From contig NC_079244.1 of NCBI RefSeq assembly GCF_028009165.1, positions 2,852,001-2,916,000 on the forward strand: a stretch of 64,000 bases of DNA, in the 5' to 3' direction. A model generated the notes under the pieces. The model was not told where the DNA came from. It saw only the letters and a program-made list of their open reading frames with translations, and did no database searches. The DNA is from Akanthomyces muscarius. Lineage: Eukaryota; Ascomycota; Sordariomycetes; Hypocreales; Cordycipitaceae. Positions 1 through 10,172 of this stretch are shown one piece after another; the stretch's first letter is position 1; the number at the start of each line of letters is the position of its first letter. Made by a program: the position numbers and the translations under genes.

Positions 1-1887
1 CTGAGGAGGTGCCGGGCTTCCGGCTGCAAGGCCTCCAGCAAAAACCATGGCGCAGAAATACCGTAGACTTTTGTTCAATTCGGGCATTGTAGCCTGGGCG
101 GTGGCTTGTAATAATGTAGCCCTAGATCATCTGGCGCCTTCGAAATTGTGGCAGCCTGTCAGCATCGCCAGTGCTATAATAGAAGAACCGATTGGTCATC
201 CCGCTCGCGGCGGCCTGTCGCCCCATGGGCACCTGTCAAGGTAGTTTTGGCTTCGCAGGCGGCCACTCGCCAAACTCAAGCTTTGGGCGACACAATTATG
301 TGCGTAGAGCGGTGCGTGCATCATTTCGCCTTGCTGTACTCGTATGCGGCGAGATACGCTCTCATAAAGCTCAACGGATGGAGCACCTGTGCATCGGGCG
401 ACGGGCGATCTGTCTCCAGCACATGGCAGCAATTGCCCATGTACTATATCAAGCTGTGGTCCTCTTGCTTTCCTCTTCAGATGCAGACGCTCATCACTTG
501 CAATATGCTCATGTGGCGCTGCTATGGCGAGAGAAACTCGTCCGGCTTCCAAAGGTATCAGCCACAGCCTGGGACAGGCTGGCTCGTCTGCGCTACTTGG
601 CTGCTGTCTCAAGTACAGTGTGGATATTCCGCCGAACTCATAGAATTACTGCATGATCCGGGTCTAATTATCCAAGCCAACTGTCCGCAGGTGTGTCATG
701 ATTGGTTTGTAGGCATTGTCGAGGAGTGGTCTTGTCGCCGCGCAGTTCTTGCGACATCCTGGAGAGGCCAAAGCACTCGAATAGCCTCGTGGCAATCAAC
801 GACTCGTAAACGCGGCTTTCAGTTTACTTGAGAAGCCGAAATTATAAAACTGCCAACCTCTGCCTATTTTTCCCATTTAGGTCTATTTTCCTACGACTAC
901 CACAGCAGAGATATCAGGCCCTAGATGAGGTATGTGGACATTGCCAATCTATTTTCGTGTCGTATCCTGGACTGGCATCGTATTGTTTCTTGGCTTTGTC
1001 GCATTTTTCTTTCATGTACATCTTCCTCTTTCGTGTATACTCCTCCTTGGTCCATTTTTGTAGCACTCTCCATTTTATGTCTCCGGGATGTTTTCAAATC
1101 GGGCGACGCCTCCCGTCAGCCAACCACTCGGCGGCTAGCCAGAAACTTTATCGATGCCGATCTACACCACCACACCTCCACATCAATGGGGGGTGGTGAA
1201 TGAATTCACGAGGGGCAAATCTGCTTCAAGTCGGCGCATTTGTTTTCTTTAGCTACCCCAAGGCGAATAATCCGACTGGCTGGTCGGTTTCAGATGTATG
1301 AGTAACATGTTAGAGTTTCGCGCGACACAACAGCTAGGTATGATGTCTTGTGCAACACCTCATTGGTTCAGAACTAGTGTTTGCAACTCATCTACAACCA
1401 CGAAGCAACTTGACCCATGCGTTTTATTTTCTTTCGGTGCACCGCTCATCTCGTAACCGAAACCCAGATTTCGCCGCTCGTCGAATCCCGCTCCCGGGGA
1501 TCTACGGTTTAGACTTTGTCATCGTCGTCGTAGTGGCCGTTACAAGGTCGTCACATCGGCCCAACTCTGTTACCCTCACCTGTCTCGGGGCAAAATGGCA
1601 GCGAAGACAAGAAAAAGAGAAAATAAGCTTTTCTGACAGTTCACTCCTCATCCAGATCCTTCGTCCAGCAGCGGTCAGCGCGCTGAAGCAGATTGTATTA
1701 TTATTCCTCTTGTATTCATACATTGTTCATTATAGCGTGAGCTTTTGGTACATATTTCGGGGGACAACGCCATAGACCCAGAGTCCACATGCCACCGGAT
1801 CTCATCACGTGGAAATACTGGCTGTGTCGGATGGATTAGGTAAAGATTTTACAGTTTACACCTGCTGGTGCTTGGGGTTGTAGCAGT
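1..1887. other. Left-edge region without a supportable gene
   Basis: Several overlapping open frames of 60-230 codons occur at 47-831, 828-1203 and 1350-1775. They lie in different frames and on both strands, and none shows a recognisable domain, splice pattern or convincing composition. Part of this stretch must hold the 3' flank of SFT2, which ends at 1888. A gene whose body lies left of the window could reach in, but I see no exon I can defend. Confidence 0.5.
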
Positions 1888-3053
1888 TTAGCCAGTCATC
1901 CAAGAGGTTGCTTGTCTGGCACCAAACGTCGTTGCCATGCGCAGACCGGCTGCGCCCATTGGAAAGTAGCTGACGAGGTACCAAGCAAGGGCGGCGATCT
2001 GGACAAGGGCTGAAAACAGCGTGAGAAGCGTGCTTTGTAGCTGCAACAGTTAGCATGGCGCATGTACACGATATGGGTCATGTGCTCACCTTAATGGCAA
2101 AAACCAACGTCATTATAATGGACCCAAAGTAGGCCGCCGTAAAGGGCAGTCTGGGCGTCGACAGGAGGTGATAGACATAGTTCACGGGGCCCATAACGGC
2201 CGCAAACGACGCCAAGAACAAGAAGGATCCCACAGTCCATCTGCGGAGGTTAGCATGCAAAATACGGCCAAGCTTTGACACGAGTATATAGGGAGTAGAC
2301 GAGGAACAGGATAAGAGAGCCATGACGTCCATGGCCCACGCGCACAGCCGACGAGCTGCCAGACAATGCGCCAAGGATGGCCGGCTGTCCGCGAGACAGG
2401 CCGGCAGGGAAGGCGAGTGGTCGAGGCAGAGTAGCTTTTCAGATGGGGAAGGTTGCAGGCATCGGACTAGTTGTGGGAAATGGACAAGAGAATTGCCGAA
2501 GTGCGGGAGGGACTTACAAGAGGACAAACTTGCGCGGGCGAGTGGCGACGATGGGGAAGAGCGTAAAGCAGATGACGAAGCATGCTAGGGCTGCAAGGTT
2601 GCAAGCAGCAAAGACCAAGAGTCTATCCCAGCGACTGACTATAACGCAACGAGTTAGCCACGGCAAGCCACGAGGCGTCCCATCTGCATCACATGCAGAA
2701 ATCGCGGGAGGTGGAGGGGGGCGCAGGCCAGAACACAGGTAGGAAGCTGCGGTTCCGCCTGCAAGGGCATGGGTGGGTGGCGGATGCGCAGGCACCGGGC
2801 AATCTGGAGCCACAACGGGAGTTGACTCACGGACAAACCAACCCTCTTCTTCCTCACGACGACTTGGGGCAGGCAAAGGCGCACCTGGCGACGCTTCGTG
2901 TGTGGGCAGCTGCAGGTATCCGCGATCTTGAAAGGGGTTCAGATTCTGGATGCTAGAGAGGAAACCGGAGTCTCTCGAGGTATTGACGGGCTCCTCAGTG
3001 GCGCGCGACCAGCCCAGCGAGTTTATCGAGTCTCGGAACGATGAGGAAGCCAT
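1888..3053 (-). CDS. sft2: SFT2-family vesicle transport membrane protein
   Basis: Four exons: 3053-2831, 2638-2518, 2240-2090 and 2040-1888. They join in frame to 215 codons, close to the usual fungal length. Donors are GTGAGT, GTAAGT and GTGAGC; the acceptors are TAG or CAG. The cytosolic N-terminus of about 75 residues (starting MASSSFRDS, with an acidic REEEEGWF stretch) is followed by four hydrophobic segments, including LVFAACNLAALACFVI and the motif MGPVNYVYHL, both typical of SFT2. In yeast, Sft2 is a Golgi tetraspanner that helps endosome-derived vesicles fuse with the late Golgi, overlapping in role with Got1. The start at 3053 is chosen because the family motif begins there; upstream in-frame codons look non-coding. 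The last 50 residues end in the expected small amphipathic tail (SWMTG). Confidence is high. Confidence 0.93.
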
Positions 3054-3153
3054 GGTAGCGGTCAAGGTGGGCACTTGTCGAGGGTAGGGGCGGTACGGCT
3101 GCTGGCGAGCGATCGACGTAACCGGTGACTTGCTCTGCAACAATGGCCGAGCA

Positions 3154-3161
3154 CTTTTATA
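3154..3161 (-). promoter_or_regulatory. Possible TATA box of sft2
   Basis: Read on the minus strand this is TATAAAAG, about 100 bases upstream of the sft2 start codon at 3053. The placement fits a core promoter with a short leader. It is a single-motif match only. Confidence 0.35.
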
Positions 3162-5906
3162 TTTTGTCGCAAAGGATAAAGTCGAACAGGGCCGAGCGAG
3201 GGGCGAGATGGGGGGGTCGTCGAGTCGTGGGGGGTGCGTGTGTCGAGACTAACTATCCTGTTTGGTCAGTCAAGCGGGCGAGGCAGTTATAGTCGCAAAG
3301 GACCGGATGTAGCTAGGGGCAGAAGAGCTGATGGGGAAAGGGGTGGCAGGCGTTGCGTCGCTGGCCGCGCAAGAAGACGAGAGGCACAGGCAGCAAAGAG
3401 CGGCGCAGCACGGTATCGCGACCGCGACCGCGCGTACGATGGCCAGCCGTGGGAGCACATGCGATTCGAGGAGGCCAAGCAAGGATGGGCGACGCACGAC
3501 GGGAGCAGTGGAGCAGTGTCTGGGCAGACGGGAGGAAAGGCCCGGCAGGTAGTGGGGCAGGGTGTGAAGAATGATGGAAGATGGTAAGCCGAGCGTGGGA
3601 ATGGGGACGATGGACGTACGGGCTGGTCGAAGAAAGCAAAGTCGATATGGTTGAAGAGATACGAAGTCGAAGAGCTGGTGGTGTGCAAGAGACTAGTAGG
3701 CGGTGGAGAGGAGGTGGCACATGATTGGCAGATGCGGGTCGGATGCTACAGTAGAGGCTCTGGTGCGGGTGGTTTGGAGAGAGGACGCGCCCGCTAGAGA
3801 CCGCTAGACAAGGATGCTTGTAGGCAGCTGCAGGCGCTAGAGAGGCGTGAGAGGCCGGAGAACCACTGCAAGTCACACTGCTAGGCCGCTGCACATGCAT
3901 GCAGGCCGGGGAGAAGGCAAGCAGGTTTTCCTATTTCTAATACGGAGTTAGGGATGAGTATTTCATATCATGACCATGCGCCGAAATAGTGGACGGTGGC
4001 AGTGGTGGCAGTGGTGGCGGTGGTGAAAGTGGCGATGCTAGCTCCAAGTGTGGCTAGTGACCGGTACGGCACGGTACGTATCACCACCACCACAAGCAGC
4101 AGCCCGCCAACCAGACAGACCGCAAGACCGGTGGACAATACAAGGATCAAGAATAATGCATGCTTGTCCTCCGTATTACCAGTAGTCAATTTGCAAGCAG
4201 AGTACATGGGCTGACGGATGCCCCACTGCGGCCGCTTGTCTACATGCATACCAGTAGCTACCTCTTGACGCATTGCACAATGGCCACAAACCGTGTAGTG
4301 CGATTCGCCCATGCAAGATTGTGGAATGCCGGTTTTGGCTCTGGTCCATGCAGGCGGTGGGAACGGGTTGCGAAGCCATGGATCGACGGGCGATGGGGTT
4401 GTGTTACGAGGATGGCTATCATGATAAGCCATCTGGGGTGCATACAGGCTCGGCTAGAGAGGCGTACACTTGACAGGATACGATACTGCAGTCAAGTCAA
4501 CTGCATGGAAGCTGCAAGGCCTCCTCTGGCAACTTGACTTATCCTCTCTCTCTTTCTTTCCGCCTCTTCCCCAAACTCACTTCAGTAACTCTTCTCCAAA
4601 AGCCCTGTCTCTTGGAATCACGATTTACCCTGGTGCCTTACATGACCGCGTGGTCGCCGATGGGGGAGTCGGCAACGACATGCCCACAACCCATGACCGC
4701 CTCAGTCCCGCCGATGTCATGATGCATGGCGACGGCGATGTGAAAGTGCAAAGTCGAGCCCAAAGATGGCCTTGGTGTCTTAGAGTCGAGTCACGTTCGG
4801 CCGAGCTGCCCACCATCTCAGACACTGATTGGTGTGGGCACTTGGTGGAGGGCGGCCACCACCCTGCGACGCCAGAGCAAGTCAGGAGACGCGGCCGCGC
4901 AGCATGGCTAAGTGCTTCTATTTACGATGCCTTTGCCATGGACGCTGGACGGGCAAGTCGCAGCGGCCTCGAAACGGCGGACCATGCAGCCATGGCATTG
5001 TATTTTTAGATGGTAGCCAAGGGTGGGCTTGGTAATGGTCAGGTTGTCGATGGCCCGCTGAAGAAGAAAAAAGAGTATAAAGGGCAATGCCCCGATTTGA
5101 TTCGCGCGCAAAGGTAGACATAGTTTTTACCTCTATCAATCACTAATCTGACTTTTTGTTTCCTGATCAACAGCTCAAGTCACGACTTGGTTGCGCAAAT
5201 CTAGTCTGGTCTTGTCTCTACCTATAATCGACTTACACCTACACACTGTGTACACTCACCTGTACTCACCGACGCGCGAACGGCAAAATCAAAAGGACCC
5301 GACCGAAATACAAACAAACGGGTTGTTCAGCTTCCGCTCAGCTCTCCTTGGTCGCTAGTCGCATCGCGCGGCCGCCACCGGCATTCCAGCCCCATTCAGC
5401 AAGGACTCGAGTCAAGAAGGATACGTGACACAGGGTACGGCTAGCATATCTCGCTCCCCAGAATACCCGTCCGTCCCCCTGCAAGGCCCGTTGTAGCGGC
5501 AGATGGTTCCCGCTGTGTTTTGCATCGAACGGCTGGAGCTTGGACTAGGGGTCTGCATTACATGAGCGAATCCGGGCTAATCCGTCTCTTTGTCTAGCTG
5601 CAGCAAACGAAACGCCAACGTCGCATCGCGAGCCCCCCCTCGGCCCAACTATTACCTTTTGCATCATTGTTTCTTCCATGTCGCAAATAGCGCAAACGAG
5701 GCAACAATATCAGCGTTATTGCAAGTACAGATAAGAACGATCTGTCATTTTGCAGTTGTGCCGCCAACTTTTTGGTAAGCACCCAGACAGGCAGAGCCAA
5801 CGCCAAGGTGCAGCGCACCGTGCCCTCCAGCTTCCCCACTCAGGCTGCGCCACAGGCAGCGCCTTGAACGCCCACTGGCCAAGCGGTCTGAACTTTGGTC
5901 TACAGG

Positions 5907-5946
5907 GACTTGCCGTGACTTGCAGTGACTTGCAGCGACTCGCAGG
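5907..5946 (+). repeat. Tandem decamer repeat (4 copies of a GACTTGCAGT-like unit)
   Basis: Four adjacent 10-base units: GACTTGCCGT, GACTTGCAGT, GACTTGCAGC and GACTCGCAGG. The period matches one turn of the DNA helix. They lie about 1.7 kb upstream of the bHLH start codon. Confidence 0.85.
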
Positions 5947-6660
5947 GCTCAGTTTTAGTGGTTGCAGCACTGACTAACTTGACTCTGGGTAGCACCGGTA
6001 CCGTCCATAACCACTTGAACTAGCCACTCAAAGCCCGCTGCAACCCCGCCACCACCACTACCTTACAGTGGCCACCACCACCAAAACACACGCTACCGCC
6101 CGCTGCTACCGTCAGCCACAGCACCACCTGCTAGCGTCCCTCCCGCTACCACCGTATTCAGCAGGCCTCTGCTTCTGCCTCTTCCTGCCTCTGACTGTTC
6201 AAGTCGCCACCTCCACAATTGCGCACTTGGGCTTCTCGTACCAAGTACCCTCTGTGAATTCCTCGACGCCGCCAGTACCGATCGATTAATTCCAGTTTCA
6301 AGGTTTGTTTTGTCTTGAGCCCGGTAGCTGCCTACCTCTACTCAGTTGGTTTCTATATTTACACCTCTTAGGTTATCGTTACGATTCCTTATCGCGCAAG
6401 CCTGCTTCCGCTTCTGCAGACCCGGCTGTAAGTATACTCATATATCAAGCCTCGTCCTCCTCCCGCTGCATGTTGCATGTCACATCTCTCGACTCCCGCC
6501 GCATCCGCTCCCGAGAAGAGATACCTGTCTTCATCCACACTGGCTGGCGTCCTTGTAACCCTTGGTCTTTGCTAATCATCCCCAGCCTATAATACACATT
6601 CCCCGCGTCCGGACAGACGGCAATCCTCCGTCAGCAAACACCTGTTCTACCTCGTCATTC

Positions 6661-6690
6661 TGCCAGCTGCCAGCTGCCAACTGCCAACTG
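6661..6690 (+). promoter_or_regulatory. Tandem E-box array (four CANNTG sites at 7-base spacing)
   Basis: CAGCTG at 6664 and 6671 and CAACTG at 6678 and 6685 are spaced exactly 7 bases apart. E-boxes are the core sites of bHLH proteins, and the array lies about 1 kb upstream of a bHLH gene start. Autoregulation is an inference. The array could also be a simple 7-base tandem repeat. Confidence 0.5.
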
Positions 6691-7674
6691 CAAACACAGC
6701 CGGTGCTTTGTAAGTACAAGTCCGCTCCCGCCGCGTTTGCATTTCTTTCCCCCTTTCTTTTTCTCTTCTTCCATTGCCTCTCCGTCCATCGCATCATCAA
6801 GCCTGGTTGCTCCCTTGTTATACATCCGCAGCCGGCCTTTGTCCTTTGTTAGGCCAACTTTTTCAACAACTGTCGGGCTATATTTCCTTTTCCCTTTTTA
6901 TGGGGCTGCTCGCCCGCAGTGGTGCCGATCCCTTCAAGTCGCTCTCACGGCGGTGCGCCTCACTGCATACTGTTGCGCTGCTCTTTTCCCCTCATTCCGC
7001 CTGGCTGACTATATTCCTCTTAGCGCCCAACAGGCCTGCCCATCCAAGACTCCTTGCCTGCTAGTCGCAACTTGCCGTCACCGCCTGCACCCATCTGAGT
7101 CGGTGGGCAAAAAAAGACCCTTGGCGCCCGTCAAACTCGCCGCACCGCAACTAGCTCCGCCCTACCTACCGCTCTCCCTCTGTCAGAAAAGCACGGCCGC
7201 GCAGCCCCTCGCAGCGATTCCCAACAACCATTTCTGACGTCGCACCTCTTTCGCCTTCCCGCATATACATCCCGCGCAACCTGACAAGTCACAAAGTCGT
7301 CCTCTTCTGGCGACACATGGCCTTGCGATAACTCTACTACTTTGCTGCTCGTATATCTGTCACTCGTACTGGAGGTGAGTCGCCGACGCTCCCGCACTGC
7401 CTCACATCCTCCGAGACTCGCTCTCGCTTCGCCCACATCACGTCAGACAAACTTGGCCCTTCCTCTTGTTATACAGCACCACACTTTGCCTGCCTCTCTC
7501 TCTCGCATTCCAACTGACAACTTGCATCAGCGCATTGCTCGACACTCGATTTAACTCTACTCCGATCCCCGCGTGCGGCGCCTGCTGCGCACCAACTGTC
7601 CTCTACCACCTCGCCCTTTGGGCATCCACACATCTTTCAAACTTGTCGAACACGATTACGCCGGCCGACTTACA

Positions 7675-9189
7675 ATGGCTCAGCACGGCTTCGCCCAGTT
7701 TGGCTCTGCCAACGGTGGCAACATCGACCCCAACGATCTCGGCCTTTCTTCCCCCTACCCTAACACCAACAACTTTAACACCAACTCCAACCAGCCTAAT
7801 GGGTTTTCCAGCGGCTCCGCCGTCTTTGGTGATGACGAACTACTCGATGGCCTCGCCAGCCCTGGCGACAACCAACATCTGAACCAGGACTTTAGTAACA
7901 TGAACATGGGCTATTCCCAGTCAAACTTTACCCACCGTGGTTCCCTCCAGATTGACCCTACCAACGGCTACTCCAGCACCCCCGATGGTGACCCTATCCA
8001 GAGCCCGTTCAGCCATGGGTTTGGCAATGCACAGTTCCGCCAGATGGGCACCTCGCTGCACTCTCCCCTCTCCTACAACGGGTCTCCTCTTGCCGCCGGC
8101 GATATGGCTTCCGCCAGAGCCAGAATGTCCCAGGAGATGCAAAGGAAGGCGTCCAACAACAGGACTCCCATGACACCCAAGACCAACAGCATCCATGGAA
8201 TTCCCATCGGCTCCCATGAGTCTCCCTCATTTGGCCCTCAGTCCATGCAAAACTCTGGCAGCCATGAAAAGTCCCCTGGTCATTGGCTGAATACTCCTAG
8301 TGGCAGCATCCCAGCCTCGTACAACTCGGGGTTCTCCTCACCCATGCAGCAAGGTATGGTCCCCATCAACGAGGTCATGATGAAGGGCGGCACATCCATG
8401 CCCGCCAAGCTCAGTGGTCCTCCCGGTGGCGCCGTATCCTCCCAGGAGATGAAACGCAAGCGCCGCCGCGAGTCGCACAACCTTGTTGAGCGTCGCCGCC
8501 GTGACAACATCAATGAGAGAATCCAGGATCTCAGCCGTCTTGTTCCCTCGCATCGTCTCGAGGATGAAAAGATCCGCAAGCTCATCCAGAACGGAACCCC
8601 CCTCTCCCCCACTCTGACTGGAATCTCCAGCCCCTCCCAGGCCACCTCTGGTCTCGCCGGACCTGGAGCCAGAAGAGCCACTGGCGGTGCCGCTGGCAAC
8701 ATCACCACCGGGCTCCCAATCGAGGACAAGGACAAGGGCCCAAACAAGGGAGATATCCTCAACGGTGCCGTCAGCTGGACCCGCGATCTGATGTGGATGC
8801 TGCACCTCAAGCTTCAACAGCACGAGGAGCTCATGAACACTATTACCGAGCTTGGTGGACAGTTCCCCTACGAGCTGACTGACGACGAGAGACGCATGCA
8901 GACTGAGCTCATGGAGGCCTTGACCCGCACCGAGAACGGCCACATGACATACTCCCGCACTTCTGGCTCTGGTCTTCGCGTACCCGACCACACTGACTAC
9001 CGCGGCGAGCCTCTCAACGGTGCCGGTCCCAACCTTGACACCATCGGTATCACCCCCGATGCCTCTGGCGCCTTGGGTGGCGACATGGGTGATGCAGCGC
9101 AGTTCTGGCACGAAGACCATGACGATGGTAGCGGCAACGTCCCGCTCAACTTCAAGCACGAAGATGAGTACGACATGGACCTGAACTAA
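7675..9189 (+). CDS. bHLH transcription factor with an extended loop
   Basis: A single exon encoding 504 residues. The basic region and helix 1 lie at about 258-292 and contain SHNLVERRRRDNINERI; the E-R-RR pattern is that of class B, E-box-binding bHLH proteins. Helix 2 (about 355-385, containing GDILNGAVSWTRDLMWML) is reached only after a loop of about 60 residues rich in Gly, Ser, Thr and Pro, where ordinary loops have 5-20. The N-terminal 250 residues are Asn/Ser/Gly/Pro-rich and probably form an activation region; the C-terminus is acidic. The ATG at 7675 begins MAQHGFAQFG, where the composition becomes protein-like; the frame is open further upstream but with leader-like sequence. It resembles fungal HLH regulators sometimes annotated as GlcD gamma-like, but I cannot assign a target pathway. 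It is convergent with npr3. Confidence 0.9.
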   Translation: MAQHGFAQFGSANGGNIDPNDLGLSSPYPNTNNFNTNSNQPNGFSSGSAVFGDDELLDGLASPGDNQHLNQDFSNMNMGYSQSNFTHRGSLQIDPTNGYSSTPDGDPIQSPFSHGFGNAQFRQMGTSLHSPLSYNGSPLAAGDMASARARMSQEMQRKASNNRTPMTPKTNSIHGIPIGSHESPSFGPQSMQNSGSHEKSPGHWLNTPSGSIPASYNSGFSSPMQQGMVPINEVMMKGGTSMPAKLSGPPGGAVSSQEMKRKRRRESHNLVERRRRDNINERIQDLSRLVPSHRLEDEKIRKLIQNGTPLSPTLTGISSPSQATSGLAGPGARRATGGAAGNITTGLPIEDKDKGPNKGDILNGAVSWTRDLMWMLHLKLQQHEELMNTITELGGQFPYELTDDERRMQTELMEALTRTENGHMTYSRTSGSGLRVPDHTDYRGEPLNGAGPNLDTIGITPDASGALGGDMGDAAQFWHEDHDDGSGNVPLNFKHEDEYDMDLN

Positions 9190-10172
9190 GCCACCACAAC
9201 CTATTCGGTCGTCTATGAAAAACGCCTACGCGTCGGTCGCCTGCTCGAATAGCATGCAGCCTTATTTTTGTTAGCCATACCCTCGGAGCATGATATACTG
9301 GCGTCATTTGGTGTTTTTGTTCTTTACTCATTTCTTCTGCCGACATACACCGATGCCGCCCGCGTCTTCCGTCACGGCCAGCGATTCGGAGTCTTCACTA
9401 TGAAGTGGCGATGTGGAGCTGGCTTTACTATTACCGTTGCTTCTATGACCCTCGGACGGCAAGATTTGACATACACGCTATACACGGGGCACAGCGAGTC
9501 CCTTTGATTTCGACCTTTGGGTGTTGTCTTTTATCCTCTTTCCGGTTTACCGGAAAATTCTGCTTCCCTTTCCCATTCTCAGTCAAGGGTGCTGCGCCTC
9601 TTGTCTATTTCCAGATTTCCTTTTTTATCTTTTTATTCCCGCGCGTTATAAACTTTTTTTTAGTTTGCTTTATACAAGGGGCGTGTACTTGTTTTCTGCA
9701 CATGTTAGAGAGTTTCATGGTGGATCTTTTATCACTCGTGTTGTTTTTTGTTCTAATCTGATATACTTGTCGATGGCTTTGATACACTTTGTGAGGGATG
9801 TTTGCTCCCCTTTTTTTCTCCAGATACCACAGACTATTCTTTTTTTCTTCTTATGCGTTAGCTTCTGTCTTCGTCCTTCTCCCCTCTCTTTGCAAGTTAT
9901 CTAGTTTGGGAATTCAAACCTTTTGCTTGACTTGTGTTGCTACACTGTGACATCGCGTATTGCAAAGGTCTCTAACATACTCTAAAACGTCACACACTCA
10001 CGTTGTGTATTCGTATTGCTGATCCAAATCATCTTTCGTGAAATGGATGAGCATCTTTGCTCTGTAGCCGCATGCTGTGGAATCCACGGCCGATAAATCC
10101 CGTCAATCACATTATATACAATATTATCTCTGTTCCCACACTCTGATTCTTTTTTGATTCTTTTTGCGGGCG
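9190..10172. other. Convergent 3' regions of the bHLH gene and npr3
   Basis: T-rich plus-strand sequence (runs near 9610-9690 and 9810-9850) without a defensible gene. It presumably holds the two 3' UTRs and their polyadenylation signals. Confidence 0.6.

Larger units (their letters stand above)
3162..7674. other. Long intergenic and leader region upstream of the bHLH gene
   Basis: About 4.5 kb without a convincing gene. The left part (3200-4900) is purine-rich and holds a GTGG(C/T) repeat near 3995-4025. From about 5100 on, the plus strand is strongly C/T-rich, as in long transcribed leaders of fungal regulatory genes. Potential 5'-UTR intron donors occur: GTAAGTAT near 6427, GTAAGTAC near 6711 and GTGAGTCG near 7375. 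Tandem repeats at 5907-5946 and 6661-6690 are listed separately. Confidence 0.6.

Noticed and set aside
148..831. A 227-codon open frame near the left edge.
   Set aside because: It overlaps frames of similar length on both strands, begins at a non-distinctive position and shows no domain or fungal gene-like composition.
8338..9159. A 273-codon antisense frame inside the bHLH gene.
   Set aside because: It is a shadow of the GC-rich coding frame on the plus strand and shows no features of its own.
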